Below are positions 15,953 to 23,883 of a DNA stretch of 37,463 bases, in pieces; position 1 is the stretch's first letter; every line of letters begins with the position of its first letter. Origin of the DNA: a candidate division KSB1 bacterium (GTDB lineage Bacteria; Zhuqueibacterota; Zhuqueibacteria; JANLFK01; Oleimicrobiaceae); the NCBI GenBank assembly GCA_034506335.1, contig JAPDPR010000039.1:1-37463 (forward strand), read 5' to 3'. The position numbers and the translations under genes were made by a program. The notes under the pieces are model-generated. The model was not told where the DNA came from, made no database searches, and saw only the letters and a list, made by a program, of their open reading frames with translations.

Positions 15953-16966
15953 ATGCGTGCGGTGGTGATACAAGGGCCCGGGCGGGCGTCAGTCGAACAG
16001 GTACCCGACCCGGTGCCTGGCCCGGGCGAACTTCTTGTGAAGGTCAAGGCCTGCGGCCTCTGTGGAACTGACGTCCACCTGTTCCGCGGTGTCTACCTAG
16101 GCACCTACCCCCTAATTCCGGGCCATGAGGCAAGCGGCGAGGTAATGGCGCTCGGGCCAGGGGTGAGCGGTTTTTCCCCAGGCGACCGCGTTGCCATCGA
16201 GCCCAACATTGCCTGCGGCACGTGCCGCTTTTGCCTCAGCAATCAGCAGAACTTTTGCGCCAGCTGGTCCGCCGTGGGCGTGACGCGCCCCGGCGCTATG
16301 GCCGAATACGTGGTGGCACCCGCCCAGAACTGCTTCCTCATTGGCTCACTGCCGTATGAAGAGGCCGCCTTCATGGAACCTTTATCCTGCGTTCTGCACG
16401 GGCTCCAGCAGGTGACCGTGGAGCCAGGTGACCACGTCCTTCTCCTTGGAGCCGGCCCCATCGGTCTTCTCCTCCTTCATGCGCTGTTTTCCACGGGCGC
16501 GACGGAGGTCACCGTGGTGGAGCGCACGCCACGCCGAAGGGAAATGGCGGCCCAGCTGGGCGCAAGGGTCTTCGCCAACTTGAGCCCCGAGCTTCGAGCC
16601 ATGGGCGAGGCAGATCACTTCGATTTGGTGGTCGAAGCCACCGGTGATCCTGCGCTCATCTCAGAGTGCATCCGGCTGGCACGGAAGGGCGGCCGCGTGC
16701 TCCTCTTCGGCGTACCCCCTGCCGATAGCACGGCGACCATCGAGCCGTTCCAGATTTTTCGCAAGGGGCTGCGCATAGTCAGCAGTTACACTTCACGGCG
16801 TAACTCCTTTGCCGCGCTCCGGCTGCTGCAAGGCGGGCGCGTCCAGACCCAGCACCTGGTCACGCACCGCTTGCCGCTCGAGCAGTTTCCTCAGGGCGTC
16901 CAGCTGCTGGACAGACCGGAACACGTCTTGAAGGTCATGTTTAACCCAGAGCTTCTGCCGGTATGA
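15953..16966 (+). CDS. Zinc-dependent medium-chain alcohol/polyol dehydrogenase
   Basis: A 337-aa MDR-family enzyme. Catalytic zinc ligands include C37 (CGLCGTD) and the His-Glu of GHEASGEV. The structural zinc site is complete, C88-x2-C91-x2-C94-x7-C102. The nucleotide-binding LLGAGPIGLL follows. The set resembles threonine, sorbitol and L-iditol dehydrogenases; the substrate is not determined. Its position after P5C dehydrogenase would fit threonine or another amino-acid-derived alcohol. It starts 13 nt after pruA with only a weak G-rich ribosome site. Confidence 0.88.
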   Translation: MRAVVIQGPGRASVEQVPDPVPGPGELLVKVKACGLCGTDVHLFRGVYLGTYPLIPGHEASGEVMALGPGVSGFSPGDRVAIEPNIACGTCRFCLSNQQNFCASWSAVGVTRPGAMAEYVVAPAQNCFLIGSLPYEEAAFMEPLSCVLHGLQQVTVEPGDHVLLLGAGPIGLLLLHALFSTGATEVTVVERTPRRREMAAQLGARVFANLSPELRAMGEADHFDLVVEATGDPALISECIRLARKGGRVLLFGVPPADSTATIEPFQIFRKGLRIVSSYTSRRNSFAALRLLQGGRVQTQHLVTHRLPLEQFPQGVQLLDRPEHVLKVMFNPELLPV

Positions 16967-17050
16967 CCAACACACATAGATTTTTCAGCTAAGGAACCGA
17001 ACTCTGTCGGGGCTTGGCTTCTTGGACAGCATGAAATGAGGGGTCGCACT

Positions 17051-19414
17051 ATGGCCGATTTCGCGCACCAGACAACCTCTCGCGTTGAGCAAATTGCCCT
17101 TGCCCACAGCGGCTTTGACCTGCGCTACCCGCCCACCGAGAAGATCGGGGTCATTATTGTGCCAAACTTCCCCAGCCTTGGCCGATTAGTGGCCCTGCGC
17201 TTCCTGGAATGGGTGCAGGCAAATCCAGGCGGGGTTGTGTCGCTGCCCACCGGCAAGACACCCGAGCATTTTATTAAGCACGTAGCTCACTACCTGGCCA
17301 GCTGGGATCATCCAGAGACCCGCAAAGACCTGGAGGCAGGCGGAGTTGACCCGGCGCAAAAACCGGACATGGCCAGCCTCCACTTTGTGCAGATTGATGA
17401 GTTTTACCCCATAAATCCCACGCAGCATAACAGCTTTTACTACTACGTGAACAAGTTCTACATGGCGCAGTTCGGCTTTGACCGGCGCAAGGCCCTGTTG
17501 ATTAACTGTGCGGCCATCGGGCTGCCCGAGGGCATGGACCTGGACGACGTGTGGCCGGATGGTAGTGTGGACCTATCCCTCCGCTACCGGCACCCCCACA
17601 CGCACTTGGAGCGACTACAGCAGCGCGTGCTGGCTGCGGTGGACCAGTGGTGCAGCGAATACGAGGACCGCATTCGGGCCCTAGGCGGTATTGGCTTCTT
17701 CCTGGGTGGCATTGGCCCCGATGGACACATCGCCTTCAACGTGAGAGGATCGGACCATCATAGCACCACACGCTTGACCGCGACCAACTATGAGACCCAG
17801 GCGGCTGCGGCCAGCGACTTGGGAGGCATCGAGGTGGCCAAGAACCGCCTGGCCCTCACCATCGGACTGGCCACCGTCACTTTCAACCCCTCCTGCACAG
17901 CCATTATCATGGCCGCTGGTGAGGCGAAGGCGAAAGTCGTGCGTGATGCCGTCTGCCAGGAGCCCCACATCGACTACCCCGCCACCGTTCTGCACAAGTT
18001 GCCCAACGCCCGTTTCATCGTCACGCAGGGTGCGGCTTCTTTGCTACCCGAACGGACCTATCAGCTCTTTGTGAAGATGCCGGAGGTCCCGCCCGAGAGC
18101 GTCTCCCGCATAGTCATCGATCTCGCTTTGGCGCGGCGCAAGCGCGTGCTTGACCTCACGCAGGCTGACTTTGCTGCCGACCGCTTTGGGGCGGCCTTGC
18201 TTAGTCGATTGGGCTCGACAGCCGAAGCAGTCACGCAAAGGGTGCACGAGGAGCTGCTCGCCAAGCTGCAGGACGGCATCACGCCGCGCGCCAATACCGT
18301 ATTCCTCCACACTGCGCCGCACCACGACGACATCGTGCTCGGCTACTTTCCCTTTGTGGTGCGTGCTATTCGCGATGCCTCCAACTCCCACACCTTCACC
18401 TACATGACCTCGGGCTTCACGGCCGTCACTAACGCTTACGCACGGAGCTTGGTACAAACCTTGCGCATTTTCTTGCGCAAGCCGGACTTTCGCGCGCTCC
18501 TTGCTCAGGGCTACTTCCGCCCCACAGACATCCAGGCACGGAATCGAGATGTGTGGCAGTACCTGGACGGCGTGGCGGCCGACAGCCTGGTCATGAAACA
18601 GGAAGGCGAGGCGCGCCGTCTTCTCCGCAACCTGGTGGAAATCTTCGAGGAGGAGGATCCCGAACAGATCGAACATCGCCTGGATGAGTTGGACAACTAC
18701 TTCCGCACGCAGTATGCGGGCAAGAAGGACTTGCCCTACATCCAGCAGCTCAAGGGCATGATCCGTGAGTGGGAGGCAGACTGCCTGTGGGGCTACTTAG
18801 GGTTCGATGCCAGCTCGGTGGTGCACCTGCGGCTCGGCTTTTACAAAGGGGAGATCTTCACGGAGGAGCCCACCCTGGAACGGGACGTGCCGCCCATTTT
18901 GCGCCTGCTGCACCGCGTCAAACCCCACGTGGTCACCGTTGCTTTCGACCCGGAGGCCAGCGGACCTGACACGCACTACAAGGTCCTCCAGGCAGTCGCT
19001 GAGGCGTTACGCCGCTATCAGGCCCAGACTGGGCGCACCGACATCGAGGTGATCGGCTACCGCAATGTCTGGTACCGCTTCCACCCGGCTGAGGCAAACC
19101 TCTACGTGCCGGTCTCGCTGAACATGCTGGCTCTGCTGCAGAGCGCTTTCAGCAACGCGTTTGTTTCCCAAAAGGCTGCCTCCTTCCCCAGCCACGAATA
19201 TGCCGGCCCGTTTTCCGGCCTGGCACAGCAGATTCAGGTGCAGCAGTACCAGATGCTCAAAACGTGCCTTGGTAGGCGCTTTTTTAACGACCACCCCAGC
19301 CCGCTCATCAGGGGTACGCGTGGTTTTGTCTTCCTGAAACGAATGACCCTGGAGGAGTTTTCGCGGCAGGCGCGCGCCCTAAAGCGAAGTACGGAGGAAG
19401 AGAGCGAGGCCTGA
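17051..19414 (+). CDS. NagB-like isomerase/deaminase domain fused to PIG-L (LmbE) deacetylase domain
   Basis: A 787-aa fusion. Residues about 30-340 form a glucosamine-6-phosphate deaminase-like domain: LPTGKTPE, D116 in QIDEF, and D224-G-H226 in GPDGHIAFN. The Glu that normally follows this Asn is Val (V231). Residues about 410-770 form a PIG-L/LmbE domain with the zinc motif PHHDD (423-427). Fused NagB-like proteins of this type occur in Bacteroidetes. The combination suggests sequential removal of acetyl and amino groups from an amino sugar, but the missing Glu makes classical deamination doubtful. The start at 17051 is preferred because GAGGGG lies upstream; ATG 17036 has none. It ends the plus-strand operon, 84 nt after the alcohol dehydrogenase. 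Confidence 0.85.
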   Translation: MADFAHQTTSRVEQIALAHSGFDLRYPPTEKIGVIIVPNFPSLGRLVALRFLEWVQANPGGVVSLPTGKTPEHFIKHVAHYLASWDHPETRKDLEAGGVDPAQKPDMASLHFVQIDEFYPINPTQHNSFYYYVNKFYMAQFGFDRRKALLINCAAIGLPEGMDLDDVWPDGSVDLSLRYRHPHTHLERLQQRVLAAVDQWCSEYEDRIRALGGIGFFLGGIGPDGHIAFNVRGSDHHSTTRLTATNYETQAAAASDLGGIEVAKNRLALTIGLATVTFNPSCTAIIMAAGEAKAKVVRDAVCQEPHIDYPATVLHKLPNARFIVTQGAASLLPERTYQLFVKMPEVPPESVSRIVIDLALARRKRVLDLTQADFAADRFGAALLSRLGSTAEAVTQRVHEELLAKLQDGITPRANTVFLHTAPHHDDIVLGYFPFVVRAIRDASNSHTFTYMTSGFTAVTNAYARSLVQTLRIFLRKPDFRALLAQGYFRPTDIQARNRDVWQYLDGVAADSLVMKQEGEARRLLRNLVEIFEEEDPEQIEHRLDELDNYFRTQYAGKKDLPYIQQLKGMIREWEADCLWGYLGFDASSVVHLRLGFYKGEIFTEEPTLERDVPPILRLLHRVKPHVVTVAFDPEASGPDTHYKVLQAVAEALRRYQAQTGRTDIEVIGYRNVWYRFHPAEANLYVPVSLNMLALLQSAFSNAFVSQKAASFPSHEYAGPFSGLAQQIQVQQYQMLKTCLGRRFFNDHPSPLIRGTRGFVFLKRMTLEEFSRQARALKRSTEEESEA

Positions 19415-19436
19415 ACACGAAGCTTGCAGAGGAGGC

Positions 19437-20234
19437 TCAGCCACCCTCCAAACGCTGGCTGAGCTGCTCCATGTAAACGCCTTCTACCTCCGCAGTCTCA
19501 TGCCCTAGCAAGGCCTGGAGTTCCTGGCGGACGGTTTCCCTTTTCTGTTCCAGCTCTGGGTCGCGCAGAGCCGCGCCTTCATAGGCATCGATCAGCGCGG
19601 TCATGAAACTCTCCGGGTAGGCCACACCGCCGTGTTTGCGGTCATTGAGGGCGAGCGCAGCATCCAGGAGGGCGAAGCAGATGCGCCTGGCTTGGTCCCA
19701 TTTCCCCTCGACCCGCAGCATCAGCGCCCGCTGGAGGATGAGCCGCGCGGGCACCAAAAGCTCCTCCACCGACCAGCCCCCGCCGGTGGGCATGTCGAAC
19801 AGGTCCGCGATCCACTGTTTAAGCCGCTCGGCCTCGTCCCCTTCGCCGAAGAAGGCTGCCACCTCCGGGACCACCACTGCCATGTTCACCAACAACTCCA
19901 CCAGGGCGCTCTTGTCCTGCTTGCGAATGAGCCTACGCATCTCCTGCAATGACAAGAAACTCTGGGGCCGGTCCAGAAAGGCCAGCGCCGTCGCCACCTG
20001 ATGCCGGCACAGGCCCCCCCTGACCGGCGAGCAGCCGCAGCGCCCAAAGATCTGCTCCCCTTCGACTACTACTTCCACGCGCCACAGGCCATCTGCCTTC
20101 ACGGTCGCCAAAAGGCCGGTGTCGGTGCGCAAGCGAGCCTTCACCCGCCCCCCAAGGTAGTACTTCATCCCCTGCTCGTACTCCTTCGGATCCGATAGCG
20201 CCTGGATATCCAAGGGGGTAATTCTGGTCGGCAT
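19437..20234 (-). CDS. SWIM zinc-finger protein
   Basis: A 265-aa protein. The SWIM motif CxC-xn-CxH is at about residues 65-80 (RCGCSPVRGGLCRH), after the typical strand region with a YY-x-G-x-V lead-in (KYYLGGRVKARL). The rest is helical with no catalytic motif. SWIM domains bind DNA or protein and often accompany SNF2 helicases, but none is next to it here. AAGGAG lies eight bases before ATG 20234; an upstream in-frame GTG overlaps that site and is less likely. It is convergent with the NagB-like fusion, 22 nt away. Confidence 0.8.
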   Translation of the reverse strand: MPTRITPLDIQALSDPKEYEQGMKYYLGGRVKARLRTDTGLLATVKADGLWRVEVVVEGEQIFGRCGCSPVRGGLCRHQVATALAFLDRPQSFLSLQEMRRLIRKQDKSALVELLVNMAVVVPEVAAFFGEGDEAERLKQWIADLFDMPTGGGWSVEELLVPARLILQRALMLRVEGKWDQARRICFALLDAALALNDRKHGGVAYPESFMTALIDAYEGAALRDPELEQKRETVRQELQALLGHETAEVEGVYMEQLSQRLEGG

Positions 20235-20270
20235 ACCGCTCACTCCTTGCCATGGCCACGTTTCATGTCT

Positions 20271-20298
20271 AATATAGCAATGCGCGCGACTTTCGCAA
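20271..20298 (-). promoter_or_regulatory. Promoter for the SWIM-domain gene
   Basis: Minus strand: -35 TTGCGA (20298-20293), 16-nt spacer, -10 TATATT (20276-20271), about 37 nt before the ATG. It lies just downstream of the terminator of the secretion operon. Confidence 0.6.
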
Positions 20299-20329
20299 GA
20301 AAAATTCGCCGCGGTAGCACCGTATCGGC

Positions 20330-20370
20330 AAAAAAAGAGCCGCCACGACCCGGCAGGGCCGCGGCGGCTC
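20330..20370 (-). terminator. Strong terminator of the secretion operon
   Basis: Minus strand: GAGCCGCC/GGCGGCTC arms extended inward by seven further pairs (two of them G-U) to a 4-nt TGCC loop, then seven T. It lies 26 nt after the stop codon of the 719-aa secreted protein. Confidence 0.92.
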
Positions 20371-20396
20371 CAACCTACCCCCCTACAAGTGTGCGG

Positions 20397-22556
20397 TTAC
20401 CGCAGCAAGGTCATCTTCTTGACTGCAGTGAAGTCACCCGCCTCGATCTTGTAGAAGTACACACCGCTGGCCATGCCAGTAGCGTCCCAGGTGGCCGCAT
20501 ACGTGCCGGCCTGGTGGTAGCCGTTCACCAAGGTGGCCACCTTCTGGCCCAGCATGTTGTACACGGCAATGGTGACGTTGCCCGGCTTGGCCACGGCAAA
20601 CTTGACCGTGGTGGTCGGGTTGAACGGGTTCGGATAGTTCTGGTGCAGCGCGTACTCCACCGGCACCGTCTCACCCGTACGGACCGCGCTCGGCGCGCCA
20701 AAGTGCTTCAGCGCCTCCACCATCGGGTTCGAAACATCGATGGGGATCCAGTGGTACTTGGCCTTGCCCGTGTTCAACGCCAGCTGGTCAAAGGTCAAGA
20801 ACACCGTATGGACGTTGTTGTAGAAATTGTACAGACCCATGACGTTGTTGGCGTCTGCGGAGTCGGCAAATAGCACCGTCGCCGCTGGATTGGTCGCCGT
20901 GATGGCATCGTTCCAGTTGGCAAAGCCCAGCTCATAGTACGAGTCATAGTAGAGCTGCAGGCTGTCCGCGCAAAAGTCCTTGATGTCCTTCACAATGGGG
21001 TGGTCGGTCGCGTTCAGCGGGTGCGCGTTCTGGTTGTACGGCTGGATATCGCTGACTATGGTGCCAATGCCGAAGTAATCGTACTGGATCTGCCCGGCGG
21101 CAAAGTTCAAATCGACGCCGCCACCCTTACCGTAGGCCCACTCCTGAGAGGACCAGAAGTAGCCCTTGGTACCGGAGCTCTTCTTGGCACCGGTCAGCCA
21201 TGCCGCCACCACGTCGTCATCGAATAGATACAGCGGCGAAGAGCCATCCAGCTGCACAATCCAGTTGTACATCTTGTACAGCTCGGTGGTCGGCGGGCCG
21301 TCGGCGTCTGTCCACCACGTGTCGTACAAGTACTCGACGCCTTTCGGGTCATGGAAGTAATACGGCATGATGAACGACGCAGGGAAAGTGTTGTCGTTGT
21401 ACACGGCCAACACATCGTGCTTTTTCACAAAGTAGCCGTAGCTGCCATGGATAGACTCGGCCTCCAGGCCATTCTTGTCCTTGGCCCAGAAGTAGTACTC
21501 CACCACGTCACCCGGGCCGATAATGCCGCCTGGCACCACGCCTTCCCAAGTCCCATTCGCGTCGGTGCCCTCTACCAGCGTCATAGCCACGGACGAGAAA
21601 GCGCCGCCGTTGACGTTGTAGTAGAGTTTCGCCTCGGCAATGCCCGCCTTGGCCGGGTCAGAGGCGTCGAGGTCCTCCATGTGGGCACGCAGCGGCCGCG
21701 GGTCGGCATTCAGCACCGAGCCGTAAGGTTCGTACTCGATCTTAGGCGGCGTATTCTCATAGAACTCCACCTCGAGGTAGAAGATCCAGCCGTAGTGGCG
21801 GATGTGCCAGCCACCCTTGCCCGAGGTGCCGCCACCGGCATAGTACTTCAACCCACGCCACTCCGGAAGGGCAGTGGCGTCGCCGCTGGCAGTGCCGAAG
21901 TTCTGGCCGGCAGTGCCAAAGGGGGCATAGCAGACGTAGAAGGGGTCATGGCCCATATCCGGCTCAAAGCCTAACCAGATCATCGGCGTCCACACCCACT
22001 CGTTGCGCACCGCGGTCACCGGGAAGTCGCCCCAGATGATCTCGCCCAATGGCGGCTGGCCCCAGGAGCTGCCGCACCAGTTGCCGGTAGTGCAGCCCAA
22101 GGGGTGGCTCGCCCAGCGGCCAACCCAGCCCTTACCGTCCACGCTGTCCTTCGGCCAGGTGCGGATGTCGGCAGCCGCCTTGGTCACGAACAGGTTGAAC
22201 CCGTCGTTAAACTGGCCCGACCACTCATTGGTCTTGATAGCGATGGACTTGAGGTAGTACGCGGCCGTCGGCTCCTGGAAAAACTGCGCCATCGTGTCGC
22301 CCGGCGCGGCACCAAAGTTCACCGTCTCTGCCAAAGGCGGCGCAATGGTGTCAATGATGCCGGCGAACTTGCTCAAGGGGCTGGGCGTCAGCAGCCGATC
22401 GACTGCGCCGTTGTTCAGGTCCTTCTTCGTGGCGTAGATAATGGCATCCTCGTCCACGCCCCGGTACGGCTTCAGCAGGGTGATGCGGCTATCGCTCGCC
22501 AACACCGCCGAGGCCGCCAACAACAAAACCGTGGTAACTACGAGGGCTTTTCGCAT
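20397..22556 (-). CDS. Secreted protein with C-terminal T9SS-type sorting domain
   Basis: A 719-aa protein with signal peptide MRKALVVTTVLLLAASAVLA. The large N-terminal part is not recognised. The middle, around residues 380-560, reads like an alpha/beta class I amidotransferase-like domain common in secreted proteins (DVLAVYNDNTFP, then WIVQLDG, WLTGAKK and YFWSSQEW). From about residue 635 there is a typical sorting domain: NYPNPFNPTTTVKF, then VYNMLGQKV, and SGVYFYKIEAG with a basic end. It starts at ATG 22556 with GAGGAGG upstream. It is the last gene of the TonB-receptor operon and is predicted to be a surface or released product. No catalytic residues were recognised. Confidence 0.8.
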   Translation of the reverse strand: MRKALVVTTVLLLAASAVLASDSRITLLKPYRGVDEDAIIYATKKDLNNGAVDRLLTPSPLSKFAGIIDTIAPPLAETVNFGAAPGDTMAQFFQEPTAAYYLKSIAIKTNEWSGQFNDGFNLFVTKAAADIRTWPKDSVDGKGWVGRWASHPLGCTTGNWCGSSWGQPPLGEIIWGDFPVTAVRNEWVWTPMIWLGFEPDMGHDPFYVCYAPFGTAGQNFGTASGDATALPEWRGLKYYAGGGTSGKGGWHIRHYGWIFYLEVEFYENTPPKIEYEPYGSVLNADPRPLRAHMEDLDASDPAKAGIAEAKLYYNVNGGAFSSVAMTLVEGTDANGTWEGVVPGGIIGPGDVVEYYFWAKDKNGLEAESIHGSYGYFVKKHDVLAVYNDNTFPASFIMPYYFHDPKGVEYLYDTWWTDADGPPTTELYKMYNWIVQLDGSSPLYLFDDDVVAAWLTGAKKSSGTKGYFWSSQEWAYGKGGGVDLNFAAGQIQYDYFGIGTIVSDIQPYNQNAHPLNATDHPIVKDIKDFCADSLQLYYDSYYELGFANWNDAITATNPAATVLFADSADANNVMGLYNFYNNVHTVFLTFDQLALNTGKAKYHWIPIDVSNPMVEALKHFGAPSAVRTGETVPVEYALHQNYPNPFNPTTTVKFAVAKPGNVTIAVYNMLGQKVATLVNGYHQAGTYAATWDATGMASGVYFYKIEAGDFTAVKKMTLLR

Positions 22557-22622
22557 GTGCAAACCTCCTCAGTGAGTTGTCATCCACAGCGTACCATGCC
22601 ACCCCCTCAGAGTTCCGGGCCT

Positions 22623-22680
22623 CACCTCCTTTCTGTTTGGGTATGGCATCGGGCTCGACTCGGGCGCTCACCTCCTTTCT
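22623..22680 (-). promoter_or_regulatory. Two copies of a perfect Shine-Dalgarno-like motif in the gap before the 719-aa gene
   Basis: On the minus strand AGAAAGGAGGTGAG occurs twice (core copies at 22680-22669 and 22634-22623), 46 nt apart. Neither is at normal distance from a convincing start codon. The true ribosome site of the gene is a separate GAGGAGG near 22565. The same 12-nt core is in the operon leader at 30202-30213. They may act as ribosome-docking mRNA stabilisers or mark very small ORFs. Confidence 0.5.
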
Positions 22681-22761
22681 CCCGTTCGTCAGACCTGACT
22701 GGAAACAGAGCTCGGACCTCGCCTTTGCGGCAGCCTCACCTCTTGGGCCTGGCCGCTCAGC

Positions 22762-23787
22762 TCAGAATTGCACCGACATGGTGAACCACTGGTTGGCGTC
22801 GGTGTACTTCACGTCGCGATAGGCATAGTCAAAGAGCACATAGGTGTTGCCCCCCAGGCTGTAGCGCAACCCTGCACCAAGGGTGAAGCCGAAAATATAG
22901 TCTTCCGAGGCCTGCACCGCCGAGCCATAACCGCCGCGCAGGTAGACCAGCTTGTTGAAGGCGTACTCGATTCCTGCCTGCACCTGGTCCACCGAGGCAT
23001 TGAAGTTGCGGTAGGATGCCACCGCGGTTATGACGTGCTCGTCGCTCAAGTGATATGGGTAGCCCAAGCTGATTTCGAAGTTGCTGGGCAGCTCGAATTT
23101 TTGCGCCTCAAGTCTGAGGTCCATCGGCTCGCTGCCGTACTCGGTGTGGGGCAGCTCCACGGTGCGCTGCAGGTCCTCACCCACAAACTTCATCATTGGG
23201 CCAAAATTGTTGAGCGAGAGCCCCATACGCACCCCGGGGCTGCTGATGTACTGGACGCCAAAGTCAAAGGCCACGCCGCTGGCGCGCATGCGCAAGAAGC
23301 TCTCGGAGATGACCTTGGCGTTGGCGCCGAAGAAGATGCGGTCGGTCATCTGCCTCGAGAAGGTCAGCCCCACCGTCACAAAGTTCGGGGTAATGGTGCG
23401 CCCGGTGCCCTCGGTCTCGAACTCCGTGGTCTCGATGATGTCGCCAAAGTCCAGCACCTTAGCGCTCAGGCCGAAGGAGCCCAGGGTGCCGAAGCGCGCC
23501 GACACCGCGAAATAGTTGATGCTGGTATCAAAAATCCACTTTAGGTGCGAAAAGGTTGCTTCGGCAGCGGCGTCGGTGGCGGCCAGACCTGCTGGGTTCC
23601 AGAAGATGGCTTCGTTGCCGCTGGCCAGGGCGCCTGTTGCCCCACCCATGGCAATGCCCCTCGAGCCTACCGGGATAAGCAACTCCTGCGCTCCGGCGGC
23701 ACCACGCTTATCCGGGTTGCCGGCCACTGCCAGGCTCCACCCCAGAGCCACAACGACGAGCAGCACCAGGATTCTTGCTATTCTCAT
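22762..23787 (-). CDS. PorV/PorQ-family outer-membrane beta-barrel protein
   Basis: A 341-aa protein with a signal peptide (residues about 1-22). The mature N-terminus has the family signature: LLIPVGSRGIAMGGATGA, then NEAIFWNPAGLA. Repeated amphipathic strands and a C-terminal aromatic residue (SVQF) indicate a FadL-like outer-membrane barrel. PorV shuttles type IX secretion substrates to the attachment complex, and FCB genomes carry several paralogues. Its place between two secreted proteins, one with a clear sorting domain, supports a role in their export. The start at ATG 23787 follows GGAG; the frame is open further upstream, but that would run through an intercistronic hairpin. Confidence 0.85.
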   Translation of the reverse strand: MRIARILVLLVVVALGWSLAVAGNPDKRGAAGAQELLIPVGSRGIAMGGATGALASGNEAIFWNPAGLAATDAAAEATFSHLKWIFDTSINYFAVSARFGTLGSFGLSAKVLDFGDIIETTEFETEGTGRTITPNFVTVGLTFSRQMTDRIFFGANAKVISESFLRMRASGVAFDFGVQYISSPGVRMGLSLNNFGPMMKFVGEDLQRTVELPHTEYGSEPMDLRLEAQKFELPSNFEISLGYPYHLSDEHVITAVASYRNFNASVDQVQAGIEYAFNKLVYLRGGYGSAVQASEDYIFGFTLGAGLRYSLGGNTYVLFDYAYRDVKYTDANQWFTMSVQF

Positions 23788-23824
23788 GGTCCAGTTCTCC
23801 ACAAGGTTCTTCCTTTCACCTCGG

Positions 23825-23858
23825 CGCCGCTCCTGCCGCACCGCTGGCGCAGGAGCGG
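23825..23858 (-). other. Intercistronic hairpin without U-tract
   Basis: Perfect 11-bp inverted repeat (GCCGCTCCTGC / GCAGGAGCGGC) with a 12-nt loop, between the 1025-aa gene and the PorV-like gene. No T-run follows, so it is more likely an mRNA-stability or processing element than a terminator. Confidence 0.65.
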
Positions 23859-23883
23859 CCACCCACCTGACCAACGGTGCCGG

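Noticed and set aside
22489..22671. 60-codon minus-strand frame starting at the repeated AGAAAGGAGGTGAG
   Set aside because: Its start codon overlaps the Shine-Dalgarno motif itself and the frame runs into the signal peptide region of the 719-aa gene.
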